From JAYZDK01 sp964604165 (GTDB taxonomy: Bacteria; Myxococcota_A; UBA796; CAJQPC01), in the NCBI GenBank assembly GCA_964604165.1, contig CAZRYF010000014.1:13868-77867 (forward strand): a stretch of 64,000 nt of DNA, written 5' to 3'. This document shows positions 43,071 through 57,265 of the stretch, piece by piece; positions within the stretch are counted from its first letter, which is position 1, and every line of letters begins with the position of its first letter. The notes beneath the pieces are model-generated. The model worked only from the letters and a program-made list of their open reading frames with translations, was not told the origin of the DNA and ran no database searches. A program made the position numbers and the translations under genes.

Positions 43071-43139
43071 CAATAAACCTCGTGCCAAAGCGACCGGACA
43101 AAGGATCCGCCGGCGTATAGCCGACTCTGTGGGTGTTGG

Positions 43140-44330
43140 CTACTCGTGAATGCTGGAGACGACGCCTGCGCCGACGGTTCGACCACCCTCTCGGATGGCA
43201 AATCGCAGCTGGGGCTCAATGGCGATGGGGGTGATCAACTCGACGGTCATGTTGACCCGGTCGCCCGGCATCACCATGTCCACACCCTCGGGAAGCTGCA
43301 CCTTGCCCGTCACATCCGTCGTGCGGAAGTAGAACTGGGGGCGGTACCCGTTGAAGAAGGGCTTGTGGCGACCGCCCTCGTCCTTCTTCAGGATGTAGCA
43401 CTCGCAGTCGAACTTCGTGTACGGGCTGATGGAGCCGGGAATCACGATGACCTGGCCCCGCTCGATGTCCTCGCGCTTCACACCGCGAAGGAGCAGGCCC
43501 ACGTTGTCGCCGGCCTGGCCGTAGTCCAGAATCTTCCGGAACATCTCCACACCCGTCACCGTGGTGGTGGCCGTGTCCTTGATGCCCACGATCTCCACCG
43601 AGTCGCCGGTGTTGATCTGGCCCCGCTCCACCCGGCCCGTGGCCACCGTGCCGCGACCCGAGATGGAGAACACGTCCTCCACTGGCATCAGGAAGGGCTT
43701 GTCCACGTCCCGCTCGGGGGTGGGAATGTACGTGTCCACCTGCTCCATCAGCGCCATGATGCTCGGCGTGCCGATCTCGGAGGTGTCCCCTTCCAGGGCC
43801 TTCAGGGCGCTGCCCTTGACGATCGGGGTGTCGTCCCCGGGGAACTCGTACTCGTCCAGAAGCTCGCGAACTTCCATCTCCACCAGCTCCAGAAGCTCCT
43901 CGTCATCCAGCAGATCCACCTTGTTCAGGTAGATCACGATGTAGGGAACGTTCACCTGGCGGGCCAGGAGAAGATGCTCGCGGGTCTGGGGCATCGGGCC
44001 GTCCGAGGCCGCCACCACCAGGATCGCGCCGTCCATCTGCGCGGCCCCCGTGATCATGTTCTTGATGTAGTCAGCGTGGCCTGGGCAGTCCACGTGGGCG
44101 TAGTGACGGGCTTCCGTCTCGTACTCCACGTGCGCGGTGTTGATCGTGATCCCGCGGGCCTTCTCCTCGGGCGCCTTGTCGATGTCCTCGTAGTCCATGA
44201 AGGCGGCGCCGCCCGCCTCGGCCAGCACCTTCGTGATGGCGGCGGTGAGCGTGGTCTTGCCGTGATCCACGTGACCGATGGTCCCGATGTTCACGTGCGG
44301 CTTGCTGCGGTCAAACTTTTCCTTGGCCAT
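43140..44330 (-). CDS. tuf: elongation factor Tu, copy 1 (str operon)
   Basis: 396-residue GTPase carrying aminoacyl-tRNA to the ribosome. G1 GHVDHGKT, G3 DCPGHADY and G4 NKVDLLDDEELL are intact, with a complete C-terminal barrel. It follows fusA by 22 bp. The protein is identical to copy 2 at 60197-61387, and the DNA almost so: the last sense codon differs, GAG here and GAA there. Confidence 0.98.
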   Translation of the reverse strand: MAKEKFDRSKPHVNIGTIGHVDHGKTTLTAAITKVLAEAGGAAFMDYEDIDKAPEEKARGITINTAHVEYETEARHYAHVDCPGHADYIKNMITGAAQMDGAILVVAASDGPMPQTREHLLLARQVNVPYIVIYLNKVDLLDDEELLELVEMEVRELLDEYEFPGDDTPIVKGSALKALEGDTSEIGTPSIMALMEQVDTYIPTPERDVDKPFLMPVEDVFSISGRGTVATGRVERGQINTGDSVEIVGIKDTATTTVTGVEMFRKILDYGQAGDNVGLLLRGVKREDIERGQVIVIPGSISPYTKFDCECYILKKDEGGRHKPFFNGYRPQFYFRTTDVTGKVQLPEGVDMVMPGDRVNMTVELITPIAIEPQLRFAIREGGRTVGAGVVSSIHE

Positions 44331-44352
44331 GTCGTTTTTCCTCTAAAAAATC

Positions 44353-46401
44353 TTAGGGCAGGTCTGCTACCAGGTTCCCCGGAAGTGGTTCGTAGTGCGA
44401 AAAGTGAAGGCTGCAACTCGCGCGGCCCTGGGTGGAGGACCTAAGAGTTGTGGCGTACCCAAACATGGTGGAAAGAGGCGTAGAAGCCTCAACTACCTGG
44501 TGGTTTGCTCGCGCCATGATCTGGGTGATCTGTGCCCGACGGGCATTGAGATCCCCCACAACCCGGCCCATATACTCTTCTGGCGTCAAGATGACCACCC
44601 GCATCATGGGCTCCAGCACGATTGGTCCAGCATTCGCGAGCCCATTTTCGATGGCCAAACGCGCTGCGGCGCGAAAGGAATGGTCGCTAGAGTCCACCAG
44701 TCGATGCTCTGCGCGTGTCACAATTACCTTGAGATCTACCACCGGATGACCCCGCCTTCCCCCATGGGCCAGCGCTTCCTTTGCCCCCGCCAAAGCCGCC
44801 TTGCCCAGCTCAGGGGGAAGATTCAGATCTGACGCCAGCACCACCTCCACCCCGGCCTCTCGGGCCAAAGGCGCCAGCTGAAGCCCGACCCTCGCAAACT
44901 GGCCCCTTCCGGCCACCAGGCGATCTATCTCTCCCTCGCCCTCCCCTTGCCGGGCGATGGTCTCCCGGTAGGCGACTCGGGGGCGTGTGGCTCGACAGCT
45001 CACCTGGAAGTCGACCCGCAGGCGCTCCAGGACCACTTCCAGGTGAAGCTCTCCCATTCCGTACAACACGGTCTGGCCTGTCTGGGGGTCCCGCTCCAGC
45101 GCGAGCGTGGGGTCTTCGTCCAGAAGCTGGCTCACGGCAGGGGACAAGCGCTGGATGTCGTCCGTTGTCTCTGGCTCAATGGCCACAAAGATGACAGGGC
45201 TTGGCACCCGGATCCTCTCCAGGGAGATTCGGTGTTTTGGGGCACACAACGTGTCACCGGTCACCACGCCGTCCAGGCCCAAGGCCGCCACGATGTCCCC
45301 CGCTTCCCCCCCACCCACCGGTGAGAACTCCCCCGCATGCACCCGAACCAGGCGGCCGACCCGCAGCTTTGCGCCGCTTCTTGCGTTCACCAGCTTGTCT
45401 CCTGTGCGCACTGCACCCGCAAACAACCTCAGAAAAGTCAGCAGCCCCAGATTGGGCACGTGCAGCGTCTTGAAGGCCAAGGCCGCCGGAGGGGCACCCC
45501 GAGATACCTCCAACAAGGTCTCCTCTCCCAGCTCATTCGTGCCCACCATGGCCGGAACGTCCTGTGGTGACGGCAACAAGCTCACCACCGCGTCCAGGAG
45601 CGGCTGGACCCCGATGTTCTTTTTGGCTGCCCCACACAGCACCGGCACGATGCGGTTCTGAAGGACTGCTGCCCGGGCAGCCTCGAGGAACACCTCTCGG
45701 GGCAAGTCCCCCTGGGCAAGGTAGCGCTCAATCAGGTCGTCGGAATCCAGAACTTCGTCGAAGAGCTCCCCACGGGCCCGCTCAACCTCTTCTTTCAGGT
45801 CCTCCGGCAAGGGGCCCTCCAAAATGCGTGCCCCCCGTGACGCTGGATCGAAACGCACCGCCACCCGGCCCAGCAGGTCCACAACCCCGACAAAGACCTC
45901 TCCGTCGTACAGAGGCAGCTGAAAAGCCACCGGGTTGGCCCCCAGACGCTCCCGGATGTCGTCCAACACTTCCTGGAAGCCCTTGTGCTCTCGATCCAGC
46001 TTGTTCACGAAGGCGAGACAAGGCACCCCATGGTGGGCGGCCTGGCGCCAAACGGTCTCGGTCTGGGACTGGACCCCCTCCACCGCGGAGATCAAGGCCA
46101 CAGCGCCATCCAACACGCGCAGAGAGCGCTCCACCTCGACGGTGAAGTCCACATGACCAGGGGTGTCGATGAGGTTGATGACCGCGTCCTGCCACGGGCA
46201 GGACGTTGCAGCAGCGGCGATGGTGATGCCTCGCTCCATCTCCTGGGTCATCCAATCCATGGTGGCGGTGCCATCATCCACCTCCCCCATATGGGTGGAC
46301 ACCCCGGTGAAGAAGAGAATGCGCTCGGACAGAGTGGTCTTGCCCGCATTGATGTGCGCCATGATGCCGATGTTGCGAAGGGCGTCGATGGGGGCAGACA
46401 T
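44353..46401 (-). CDS. fusA: elongation factor G, divergent form in the str operon
   Basis: A 682-residue EF-G with all five domains: P-loop AHINAGKTT at 15-23 (Asn18 where EF-G1 has Asp), switch II DTPGHVDF, NKLDR, MGELHLE at the domain III boundary, and domain IV VDSSDHSF with the preceding His. Domain IV/V wording differs from classical EF-G (GRGQFARVGLQLAP, YATTLRSSTQGRAS is close to standard). The position between rpsG and tuf is that of the translocase gene. Deltaproteobacteria are known to carry split EF-G subfamilies (spdEFG1 and spdEFG2); this may be one of them, which a tree would decide. Confidence 0.9.
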   Translation of the reverse strand: MSAPIDALRNIGIMAHINAGKTTLSERILFFTGVSTHMGEVDDGTATMDWMTQEMERGITIAAAATSCPWQDAVINLIDTPGHVDFTVEVERSLRVLDGAVALISAVEGVQSQTETVWRQAAHHGVPCLAFVNKLDREHKGFQEVLDDIRERLGANPVAFQLPLYDGEVFVGVVDLLGRVAVRFDPASRGARILEGPLPEDLKEEVERARGELFDEVLDSDDLIERYLAQGDLPREVFLEAARAAVLQNRIVPVLCGAAKKNIGVQPLLDAVVSLLPSPQDVPAMVGTNELGEETLLEVSRGAPPAALAFKTLHVPNLGLLTFLRLFAGAVRTGDKLVNARSGAKLRVGRLVRVHAGEFSPVGGGEAGDIVAALGLDGVVTGDTLCAPKHRISLERIRVPSPVIFVAIEPETTDDIQRLSPAVSQLLDEDPTLALERDPQTGQTVLYGMGELHLEVVLERLRVDFQVSCRATRPRVAYRETIARQGEGEGEIDRLVAGRGQFARVGLQLAPLAREAGVEVVLASDLNLPPELGKAALAGAKEALAHGGRRGHPVVDLKVIVTRAEHRLVDSSDHSFRAAARLAIENGLANAGPIVLEPMMRVVILTPEEYMGRVVGDLNARRAQITQIMARANHQVVEASTPLSTMFGYATTLRSSTQGRASCSLHFSHYEPLPGNLVADLP

Positions 46402-46440
46402 GGTGGATTCCCGAAAATGGGCCTGAGGGTTAACGCAGAA

Positions 46441-46462
46441 CGGGCCGGCAAAAGCCGACCCG
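46441..46462 (-). promoter_or_regulatory. hairpin in the rpsG-fusA intergenic region
   Basis: On the mRNA strand CGGGTCGGC-TTTT-GCCGGCCCG pairs over 9 bp with a single U-G wobble; on the other strand the same position is a mismatch. It lies 40 bp before the fusA start in an 83-bp gap. Confidence 0.5.
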
Positions 46463-46484
46463 ATTCACACGGAAGAGGAGGCGC

Positions 46485-46955
46485 CTACCAGCGGTAGTGA
46501 CTGAACGCCTTGTTGGCCTCGGCCATCCGGTGGGTGTCTTCCTTCTTCTTCACAGCGTTGCCGCGACCGTGAGAGGCCTCGATGACCTCGTTGGCCAGCT
46601 TGTCCCGCATGCTCTTTCCGCCGCGTTTGCGGGCGTACTCAAGAATCCAGCGCATGGACAAGGCAATGCGTCGGGAGTGGCTCACCTCAATCGGCACCTG
46701 GTAGGTCGAACCACCCACGCGGCGGCTCTTGACCTCTACCACGGGCTGAACGTTCTCCAGGGCCCGCTTGAAGACCTTCACGGGATCTTCCCGGGTGCGT
46801 TCGTAGATGACATCAAAGGCGCCATAGACGATGGACTCGGCCACGGCCTTCTTGCCATCCAACATGACGTTGTTCATGAACTTGGCGACCACCAGGTCAC
46901 CGTACTTCGGATCCGGCAGGATCTGACGCTTTTCAGGGGAGTGTCTACGGGGCAT
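46485..46955 (-). CDS. rpsG: 30S ribosomal protein S7
   Basis: 156 residues (MPRRHSPEKRQILPDPKYGD; VGGSTYQVPIEV; KKKEDTHRMAEANKAFSHYR). Nine bp after rpsL. Confidence 0.97.
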   Translation of the reverse strand: MPRRHSPEKRQILPDPKYGDLVVAKFMNNVMLDGKKAVAESIVYGAFDVIYERTREDPVKVFKRALENVQPVVEVKSRRVGGSTYQVPIEVSHSRRIALSMRWILEYARKRGGKSMRDKLANEVIEASHGRGNAVKKKEDTHRMAEANKAFSHYRW

Positions 46956-46964
46956 GGATCGTTC

Positions 46965-47339
46965 CTACTTCTTGGGCTTTTTGGCGCCGTACTTGGAACG
47001 GCCTTGTCGGCGGTCGGAAACACCTGTCGAATCCAGGGTTCCACGAACCACGTGGTAACGAACACCGGGAAGGTCCTTCACCCGGCCTCCCCGAATGAGT
47101 ACCGAGGAGTGCTCCTGGAGGTTGTGACCTTCCCCACCGATGTAGGTGGTCACTTCCATTCCGTTGGTCAGACGCACACGGGCGACCTTCCGCAGGGCAG
47201 AGTTCGGCTTCTTTGGCGTGGTGGTGTACACGCGTGTACAGACACCACGCTTCTGGGGACAGCCCTTGAGGGCCGGAGATCCCGTCTTTGTGACGGAACG
47301 CTTGCGTCCCTTTCGAACCAGTTGATTGATAGTGGGCAT
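46965..47339 (-). CDS. rpsL: 30S ribosomal protein S12
   Basis: 124 residues (MPTINQLVRKGRKRSVTK). The decoding loops KKPNSALRK and GRVKDLPGVRYH carry the wild-type lysines, so no streptomycin-resistance change is seen. First gene of str. Confidence 0.98.
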   Translation of the reverse strand: MPTINQLVRKGRKRSVTKTGSPALKGCPQKRGVCTRVYTTTPKKPNSALRKVARVRLTNGMEVTTYIGGEGHNLQEHSSVLIRGGRVKDLPGVRYHVVRGTLDSTGVSDRRQGRSKYGAKKPKK

Positions 47340-47383
47340 ATTGAAATTCCTCTCGGCGTCGTGCCAGACCCCGGGACCGGCCG

Positions 47384-47412
47384 TATTTAGTGGCCGAACC
47401 GGGGGCTGTCAA
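47384..47412 (-). promoter_or_regulatory. promoter of the str operon
   Basis: On the minus strand TTGACA (47412-47407), 17-bp spacer and TAAATA (47389-47384), starting 16 bp beyond the rpoC stop. CCCCGG-tt-CGGCC and GGCCG-gtcc-CGGGG flank the -10 as an imperfect dyad, which could also act as an rpoC terminator or operator. Confidence 0.7.
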
Positions 47413-47427
47413 GCAACCCGTGCGTGA

Positions 47428-52236
<4,809 letters not shown>

Positions 52237-52289
52237 GATGGACTCCGGGAACAGGAAATGAAGAGAGGTTTGAAAAGGAGATTGAAGCG

Positions 52290-55200
52290 CTAGGAGCGGA
52301 GGACTTCCTTGTCCTCGACCAGGTCCACGTCGAGAGCGAGAGCCTGCAGCTCCTTGACGAGGACATTGAAGGACTCGGGCAGCCCGGCCTCCAAGATGTT
52401 CTCGCCCTTGACGATGGACTCGTACATGCGGGTTCGGCCCGCCACGTCATCCGACTTCACCGTCAGGAACTCCTGCAGGTTGTAGGCAGCGCCGTAAGCC
52501 TCCAGGGCCCAGACCTCCATCTCACCAAGACGCTGCCCACCGAACTGGGCCTTCCCGCCGAGAGGCTGCTGCGTCACCAGGGAGTAGGGCCCGATGGACC
52601 GGGCGTGGATTTTGTCGTCCACCAGGTGATGGAGCTTCAGCATGTACATGATACCGACCGTGACCATTCGATCGAAGATCTCGCCAGTCCGGCCATCGTA
52701 CAGGGTGCTCTGGCCACTGGTGTCGAGACCCGCCAAAGCCAAGCTGGACTTGATCTCCTCCTCCGTGGCGCCCGAAAACACCGGCGTCGCGAGGGTAACT
52801 CCGTTTCGGTACTTGTCCGCAAACGTGTACAGCTCTGACTCGGTGGCCTTCTTGAGGTGCGCGACCGCTTCTTCTTCCTTCGCAAACACCGTCAGCAGGT
52901 AGGTCCGCAGGTCCTCGACCGGGTAGGCTTCGTCCAGCATTTCGCCAATGCGAACCCCCATGCCGCGAGCCGCCCACCCCAGGTGGGTCTCGAGAATCTG
53001 CCCCACGTTCATGCGGGAGGGAACACCGAGGGGGTTGAGAACGATGTCCACAGGGGTGCCATCGACCAGGTACGGCATGTCCTCGGCTGGAAGCACCTTG
53101 GAGACCACGCCCTTGTTTCCGTGGCGACCGGCCATTTTGTCGCCCACAGACAGCTTGCGCTTGATGCCGACGTAGATCTTGACCAGCTTGATGACGCCGG
53201 GGGGAAGGTCGTCCCCCTTCTTGAGGCGCTCGATCTTTCCGGCCCAGAGGCCGTGGATCTGGTCTTCCTTCTCCCGAACCCGGTCCACAAGGGCCCAGAT
53301 CTTCTCTTCGCTGTCGCCACCGCCATCCACCGTCAGCTTCTCGTACATCTCAAAGCTGATGCGGGAGAGATTGGCGGTGCTGTAGGAGTCGCCACGGTCC
53401 AGAAGGACCTCACCGGTGGTGTCGTCCAGCACCTTGGAGCCAGCCTTCTTGCCCTTGAGAAGGCGCTCAAGCTGGCGGTGTCCAGAGTTGCGGATGGTGC
53501 GGATCTTTTCGTCCCGATCTCGCTCGATGCGGGCCACTTCCTCCACCTCGATCTCCAGGACGCGTGCGTCCTTCTCCACCCCTTCTCGGGCAAAGACGCG
53601 GGCACCGATGACCGTTCCCTTCACTCCGGGGGGAACCCGCAGGGAGGTGTCCCGAACATCGCCAGCCTTTTCGCCGAAAATGGCTCGCAGCAGCTTCTCC
53701 TCCGGGGAGAGCTGTGTTTCACCCTTGGGAGTAATCTTCCCGACCAGGATGTCTCCACTCATCACCTCGGCGCCAATCTTCACGATGCCGGAGCCATCCA
53801 GGTTGCCCAGCGCCTCCTCGCCCACGTTGGGAATGTCCCGGGTGACCTCCTCTTTGCCCAGCTTCGTGTCCCGGGCAGCGACTTCAAACTCCTCAATGTG
53901 AATCGTGGTGTAGTAATCGTCCCGAACCAGGCGCTCGGAGATGAGAATCGAATCCTCAAAGTTGTAGCCCTGCCAGGACATGAAAGCGACGACCGGGTTC
54001 TGGCCCAGGGCCAGCTCGCCACGGTCCGTGGCCGGACCATCGGCGATGACGTCTCCAGCTTCTACGCGGTCCCCGGGCTTCACGACCGGGCGCTGGTTCA
54101 TGCAGGTGTTTTGGTTCGACCGGGTGAACTTGGTGAGGTTGTAGATGTCCACATCCGAGCCAATGTCACTTCCGGCGTCATCACACTTGACGACGACACG
54201 GGATGCATCCAGCGACTCCACCTGTCCTGAACGACGGGCGATGGTGGTCACACCAGAGTCTCGGGCCACGATGCGCTCAAACCCGGTCCCCACCAGGGGC
54301 GCCTCGGTTCGAATCACCGGCACCGCCTGGCGCTGCATGTTGGAACCCATGAGGGCACGGTTCGCATCGTCGTTCTCCAGGAACGGAATCAGCGAGGCAG
54401 CGACACTCACCAGCTGGTTGGACGACACATCCATGCGGGTGATCTCACTCTTGGGCACGATCGCAAAGTCACCGCGGGCGCGAGACGGAACGACCTGGTC
54501 GACAATGTTTCCCTTCTCATCCACGTTCGTGGCGGCCTGGGCAATGATCTCCCCTTCCTCGTCCAGTGCGGTGTGGTACCTGACCTCGCCGGTCAGAACG
54601 CCATCCTCGACCATGCGGTAGGGGGTCTCCAGAAACCCGAACTCATTGACCCGGCCGTGGGTCGCCATGGAGGCGATCAAGCCGATGTTCGGGCCTTCAG
54701 GTGTCTCAATGGGACAGATGCGACCGTAGTGGGTGGGGTGCACATCCCGGACGTCGAAACCAGCGCGTTCGCGGGTCAGCCCACCCGGGCCGAGGGCCGA
54801 AAGGCGTCGCTTATGGGTCACTTCCGAGAGGGGGTTGGTCTGATCCATGAACTGGGACAGCTGGGAGGAGCCAAAAAACTCCTTGATGACCGCGCTCACA
54901 GGCTTGGCGTTGATGAGATCGTGGGGCATGAGTGCCTCGATCTCCGTCAAGCTCATGCGCTCCTTGATGGCCTTCTCCATGCGGACCAGGCCAATGCGGT
55001 ACTGGTTCTCAAGGAGCTCACCCACAGCGCGAATGCGGCGGTTGCCCAGGTGATCGATGTCGTCGATGACACCCTTGTTGTTCTTCAGATCGATGAGGTA
55101 CTTCACCACCCGCAGGATGTCTTCCCGGGTCAGGGTGGTCTGGTCAAGGGGCAGATCCAGGCCCAAACGATGGTTCAGCTTGAGACGGCCGACCTTGGAG

Positions 55201-56462
55201 AGGTCGTAGCGCTCGGCGTTGAAGAACAGGTTGTTGAAGTGCTTGAGCGCCGTCTCGAAGGTCGGGGGGTCCCCGGGACGCAGGCGACGGTAGATTTCGA
55301 CCACGGCCTCTTCGGGGGTGGCAACCTTGTCGAGAACAAGGGTGTTCCGCAGGAATGAGCCCACCATCACGTTGTCAATGAAGAGAGTCTCGAAGGTCTT
55401 GATGCCGCGGGCCAGGCAAGCCTCGACGTTCTCCTCGGTGAGCTCCTCGTTGCACTCAATCAGGATCTCCCCGCTCTTCATGTCCACAATGTCGTGGGCT
55501 GCCACAGCGCCATAGACCGCCGAATCCGCCACCGGGATTGTGGCCGTCTCGATGGTCTGCTTCTCGCCCTCCACCTCGATGGTCTCCTCCTGCATCATGC
55601 CGGCCTTCCGCATCTTGCGGATGGTGTGCTTCAGGAACTTCTTGCCCTCGCGGCACAGGACGTCGCTGCCCTTCTTCACCTCAGCGGTCGCCGTTTGAAT
55701 GGCCAGGAGGTCCACGCGAGTGGTCTTCTTCCAGCCGAGCTTGGCACCCGCAAACTGGAGGGTCTCCACGTCGTAGAAGTAGTTGAGCAGCTCCTCCGAG
55801 TCGTAACCAAGCGCCCGCAGCAGGACCGTGGCCGGCAGCTTGCGGCGGCGGTCAATGCGCACGTAGAGAATGTCCTTGGTGTCGAACTCAAAGTCGATCC
55901 AGGAACCGCGGTTCGGAATGATCCGCGCGGTGAAGATGGTCTTTCCGCCACCGGTCTTGGACTTGTGCTGGTCAAAGAAGATGCCGGGGCTACGGTGGAG
56001 CTGCGACACCACGACACGCTCGGTGCCGTTGATGATGAAGGTCCCGTTCTCGGTCATGAGCGGGATCTCACCAAAGTAGACCTCCTGCTCCTTGATGTTG
56101 GACACGGTGCGGGTGTCGGTCTCGGGATCCACGTCCCAGACCACGAGGCGAACCGTCACCTTCAACGGTGCCGAGAAGGTCATACCGCGCTCGCGGCACT
56201 CATCCACGTCGTACTTGGCGTCCTCCAGGTCAAAGGACACGTACTGCAGAGAGGCCCGGTTCGAGAAGTCTTGAATCGGGAAGACACTCTTGAAGACGGC
56301 TTGCAGGCCGACGTCATCGCGCTCCATGGGATCCAGATGGTTCTGCAGGAACATCTCGTAGGAGGTGTTCTGGATCTCGATCAGGTTGGCAATCTCGACT
56401 TCCCTCTGGGTCTTCGAGAATGTACGCCTGAGCTTGTAGTTGTTGGCTTGCAGATTGGGCAT
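52290..56462 (-). CDS. rpoB: DNA-directed RNA polymerase subunit beta
   Basis: 1390 residues, full length (QREVEIANLIEIQNTSYEMF at the start; ERLKKGDDLPPGVIKLVKIY and GDKMAGRHGNKGVVSK later). The rifampicin pocket reads SQLSQFMDQTNPLSEVTHKR then RLSALGPGG, i.e. wild-type Asp, His and Ser positions, predicting a sensitive enzyme. Confidence 0.98.
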   Translation of the reverse strand: MPNLQANNYKLRRTFSKTQREVEIANLIEIQNTSYEMFLQNHLDPMERDDVGLQAVFKSVFPIQDFSNRASLQYVSFDLEDAKYDVDECRERGMTFSAPLKVTVRLVVWDVDPETDTRTVSNIKEQEVYFGEIPLMTENGTFIINGTERVVVSQLHRSPGIFFDQHKSKTGGGKTIFTARIIPNRGSWIDFEFDTKDILYVRIDRRRKLPATVLLRALGYDSEELLNYFYDVETLQFAGAKLGWKKTTRVDLLAIQTATAEVKKGSDVLCREGKKFLKHTIRKMRKAGMMQEETIEVEGEKQTIETATIPVADSAVYGAVAAHDIVDMKSGEILIECNEELTEENVEACLARGIKTFETLFIDNVMVGSFLRNTLVLDKVATPEEAVVEIYRRLRPGDPPTFETALKHFNNLFFNAERYDLSKVGRLKLNHRLGLDLPLDQTTLTREDILRVVKYLIDLKNNKGVIDDIDHLGNRRIRAVGELLENQYRIGLVRMEKAIKERMSLTEIEALMPHDLINAKPVSAVIKEFFGSSQLSQFMDQTNPLSEVTHKRRLSALGPGGLTRERAGFDVRDVHPTHYGRICPIETPEGPNIGLIASMATHGRVNEFGFLETPYRMVEDGVLTGEVRYHTALDEEGEIIAQAATNVDEKGNIVDQVVPSRARGDFAIVPKSEITRMDVSSNQLVSVAASLIPFLENDDANRALMGSNMQRQAVPVIRTEAPLVGTGFERIVARDSGVTTIARRSGQVESLDASRVVVKCDDAGSDIGSDVDIYNLTKFTRSNQNTCMNQRPVVKPGDRVEAGDVIADGPATDRGELALGQNPVVAFMSWQGYNFEDSILISERLVRDDYYTTIHIEEFEVAARDTKLGKEEVTRDIPNVGEEALGNLDGSGIVKIGAEVMSGDILVGKITPKGETQLSPEEKLLRAIFGEKAGDVRDTSLRVPPGVKGTVIGARVFAREGVEKDARVLEIEVEEVARIERDRDEKIRTIRNSGHRQLERLLKGKKAGSKVLDDTTGEVLLDRGDSYSTANLSRISFEMYEKLTVDGGGDSEEKIWALVDRVREKEDQIHGLWAGKIERLKKGDDLPPGVIKLVKIYVGIKRKLSVGDKMAGRHGNKGVVSKVLPAEDMPYLVDGTPVDIVLNPLGVPSRMNVGQILETHLGWAARGMGVRIGEMLDEAYPVEDLRTYLLTVFAKEEEAVAHLKKATESELYTFADKYRNGVTLATPVFSGATEEEIKSSLALAGLDTSGQSTLYDGRTGEIFDRMVTVGIMYMLKLHHLVDDKIHARSIGPYSLVTQQPLGGKAQFGGQRLGEMEVWALEAYGAAYNLQEFLTVKSDDVAGRTRMYESIVKGENILEAGLPESFNVLVKELQALALDVDLVEDKEVLRS

Positions 56463-56815
56463 GGAGTTCCTCGTTTGGAGGCAGGAATAAGAAAGGGATC
56501 AGCAGCGGGCAGACGCAGGCTTCCAGGAGAACGGCAGAGGGGTGCCCCCTTTCCCGTTTCGCGGGAAAGAAGACCCTATGCGCGTGGCATTGCTGCCCGG
56601 AAGGACCCTCATCAGGCCTCGCACTGGCTGAAATGTGAAAACGCTCTCACCCCGAGAAACAGGCGTGAGCCCGTTGGGCAAGGCACCACAGGGAGGGCAA
56701 CCGGAGACCGACAACCCGCCACAGAGGCGCGAGAGAGCAGCGGAACAAGAATTGCCCCCGAAGAGGCGCCCGGGCTCTCCGACAGTCCACCGGAGAGCCT
56801 GGGAAAAAATCCGAA
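56463..56815 (-). promoter_or_regulatory. 353-bp rplL-rpoB intergenic region with hairpins
   Basis: No gene is visible. Next to the rplL stop (56773-56799) GGCTCTCCG and CGGAGAGCC form a 9-bp stem. At 56549-56569, CTTTCCCG and CGGGAAAG form a perfect 8-bp stem. Neither has a U tract on the mRNA strand. In enteric bacteria this region holds a partial terminator and an RNase III site, so a similar attenuation or processing role is inferred. Confidence 0.55.
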
Positions 56816-57199
56816 CTACTTGAGCTCGACGGAAGCGCCGGCCTCTTCCAAGGCCTTCTTGGCCTCTTCGGCGGCGTCCTTGTCGATCCCTTCCTTCACG
56901 GCCTTGGGAGCACCTTCCACCAGGTCCTTGGCCTCCTTGAGGCCGAGACCGGTCAGGGCACGCACGGCCTTGATCACGGCGATCTTCTTTTCGCCGAAGC
57001 TCTTGAGCACGACGTCAAACTCCGTCTGTTCCTCAGCTTCTTCAGCTGCACCAGCACCGCCTGCGGGCATGGCGCCCATCATCACGGGTGCTGCAGCTTC
57101 GACGCCGAGTTCATCCTCGAGTGTCTTGATGAGTTCCTGAACCTCAACGAGCTTCAGGTTCTTGATGTAGTCAACCACATCGGCTTGGGAAGTAGCCAT
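56816..57199 (-). CDS. rplL: 50S ribosomal protein L7/L12
   Basis: 127 residues: N-terminal dimerisation helices, Ala/Gly hinge (MPAGGAGAAEEAEEQTEFD) and the factor-binding domain KIAVIKAVRALTGLGLKEAK. Confidence 0.97.
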   Translation of the reverse strand: MATSQADVVDYIKNLKLVEVQELIKTLEDELGVEAAAPVMMGAMPAGGAGAAEEAEEQTEFDVVLKSFGEKKIAVIKAVRALTGLGLKEAKDLVEGAPKAVKEGIDKDAAEEAKKALEEAGASVELK

Positions 57200-57265
57200 T
57201 GCACTGTCCTCTTTGAAAGCGATTCGAATGCTGCCGTACCAGCAGCACCTTGAAAGCGCGGGTGT

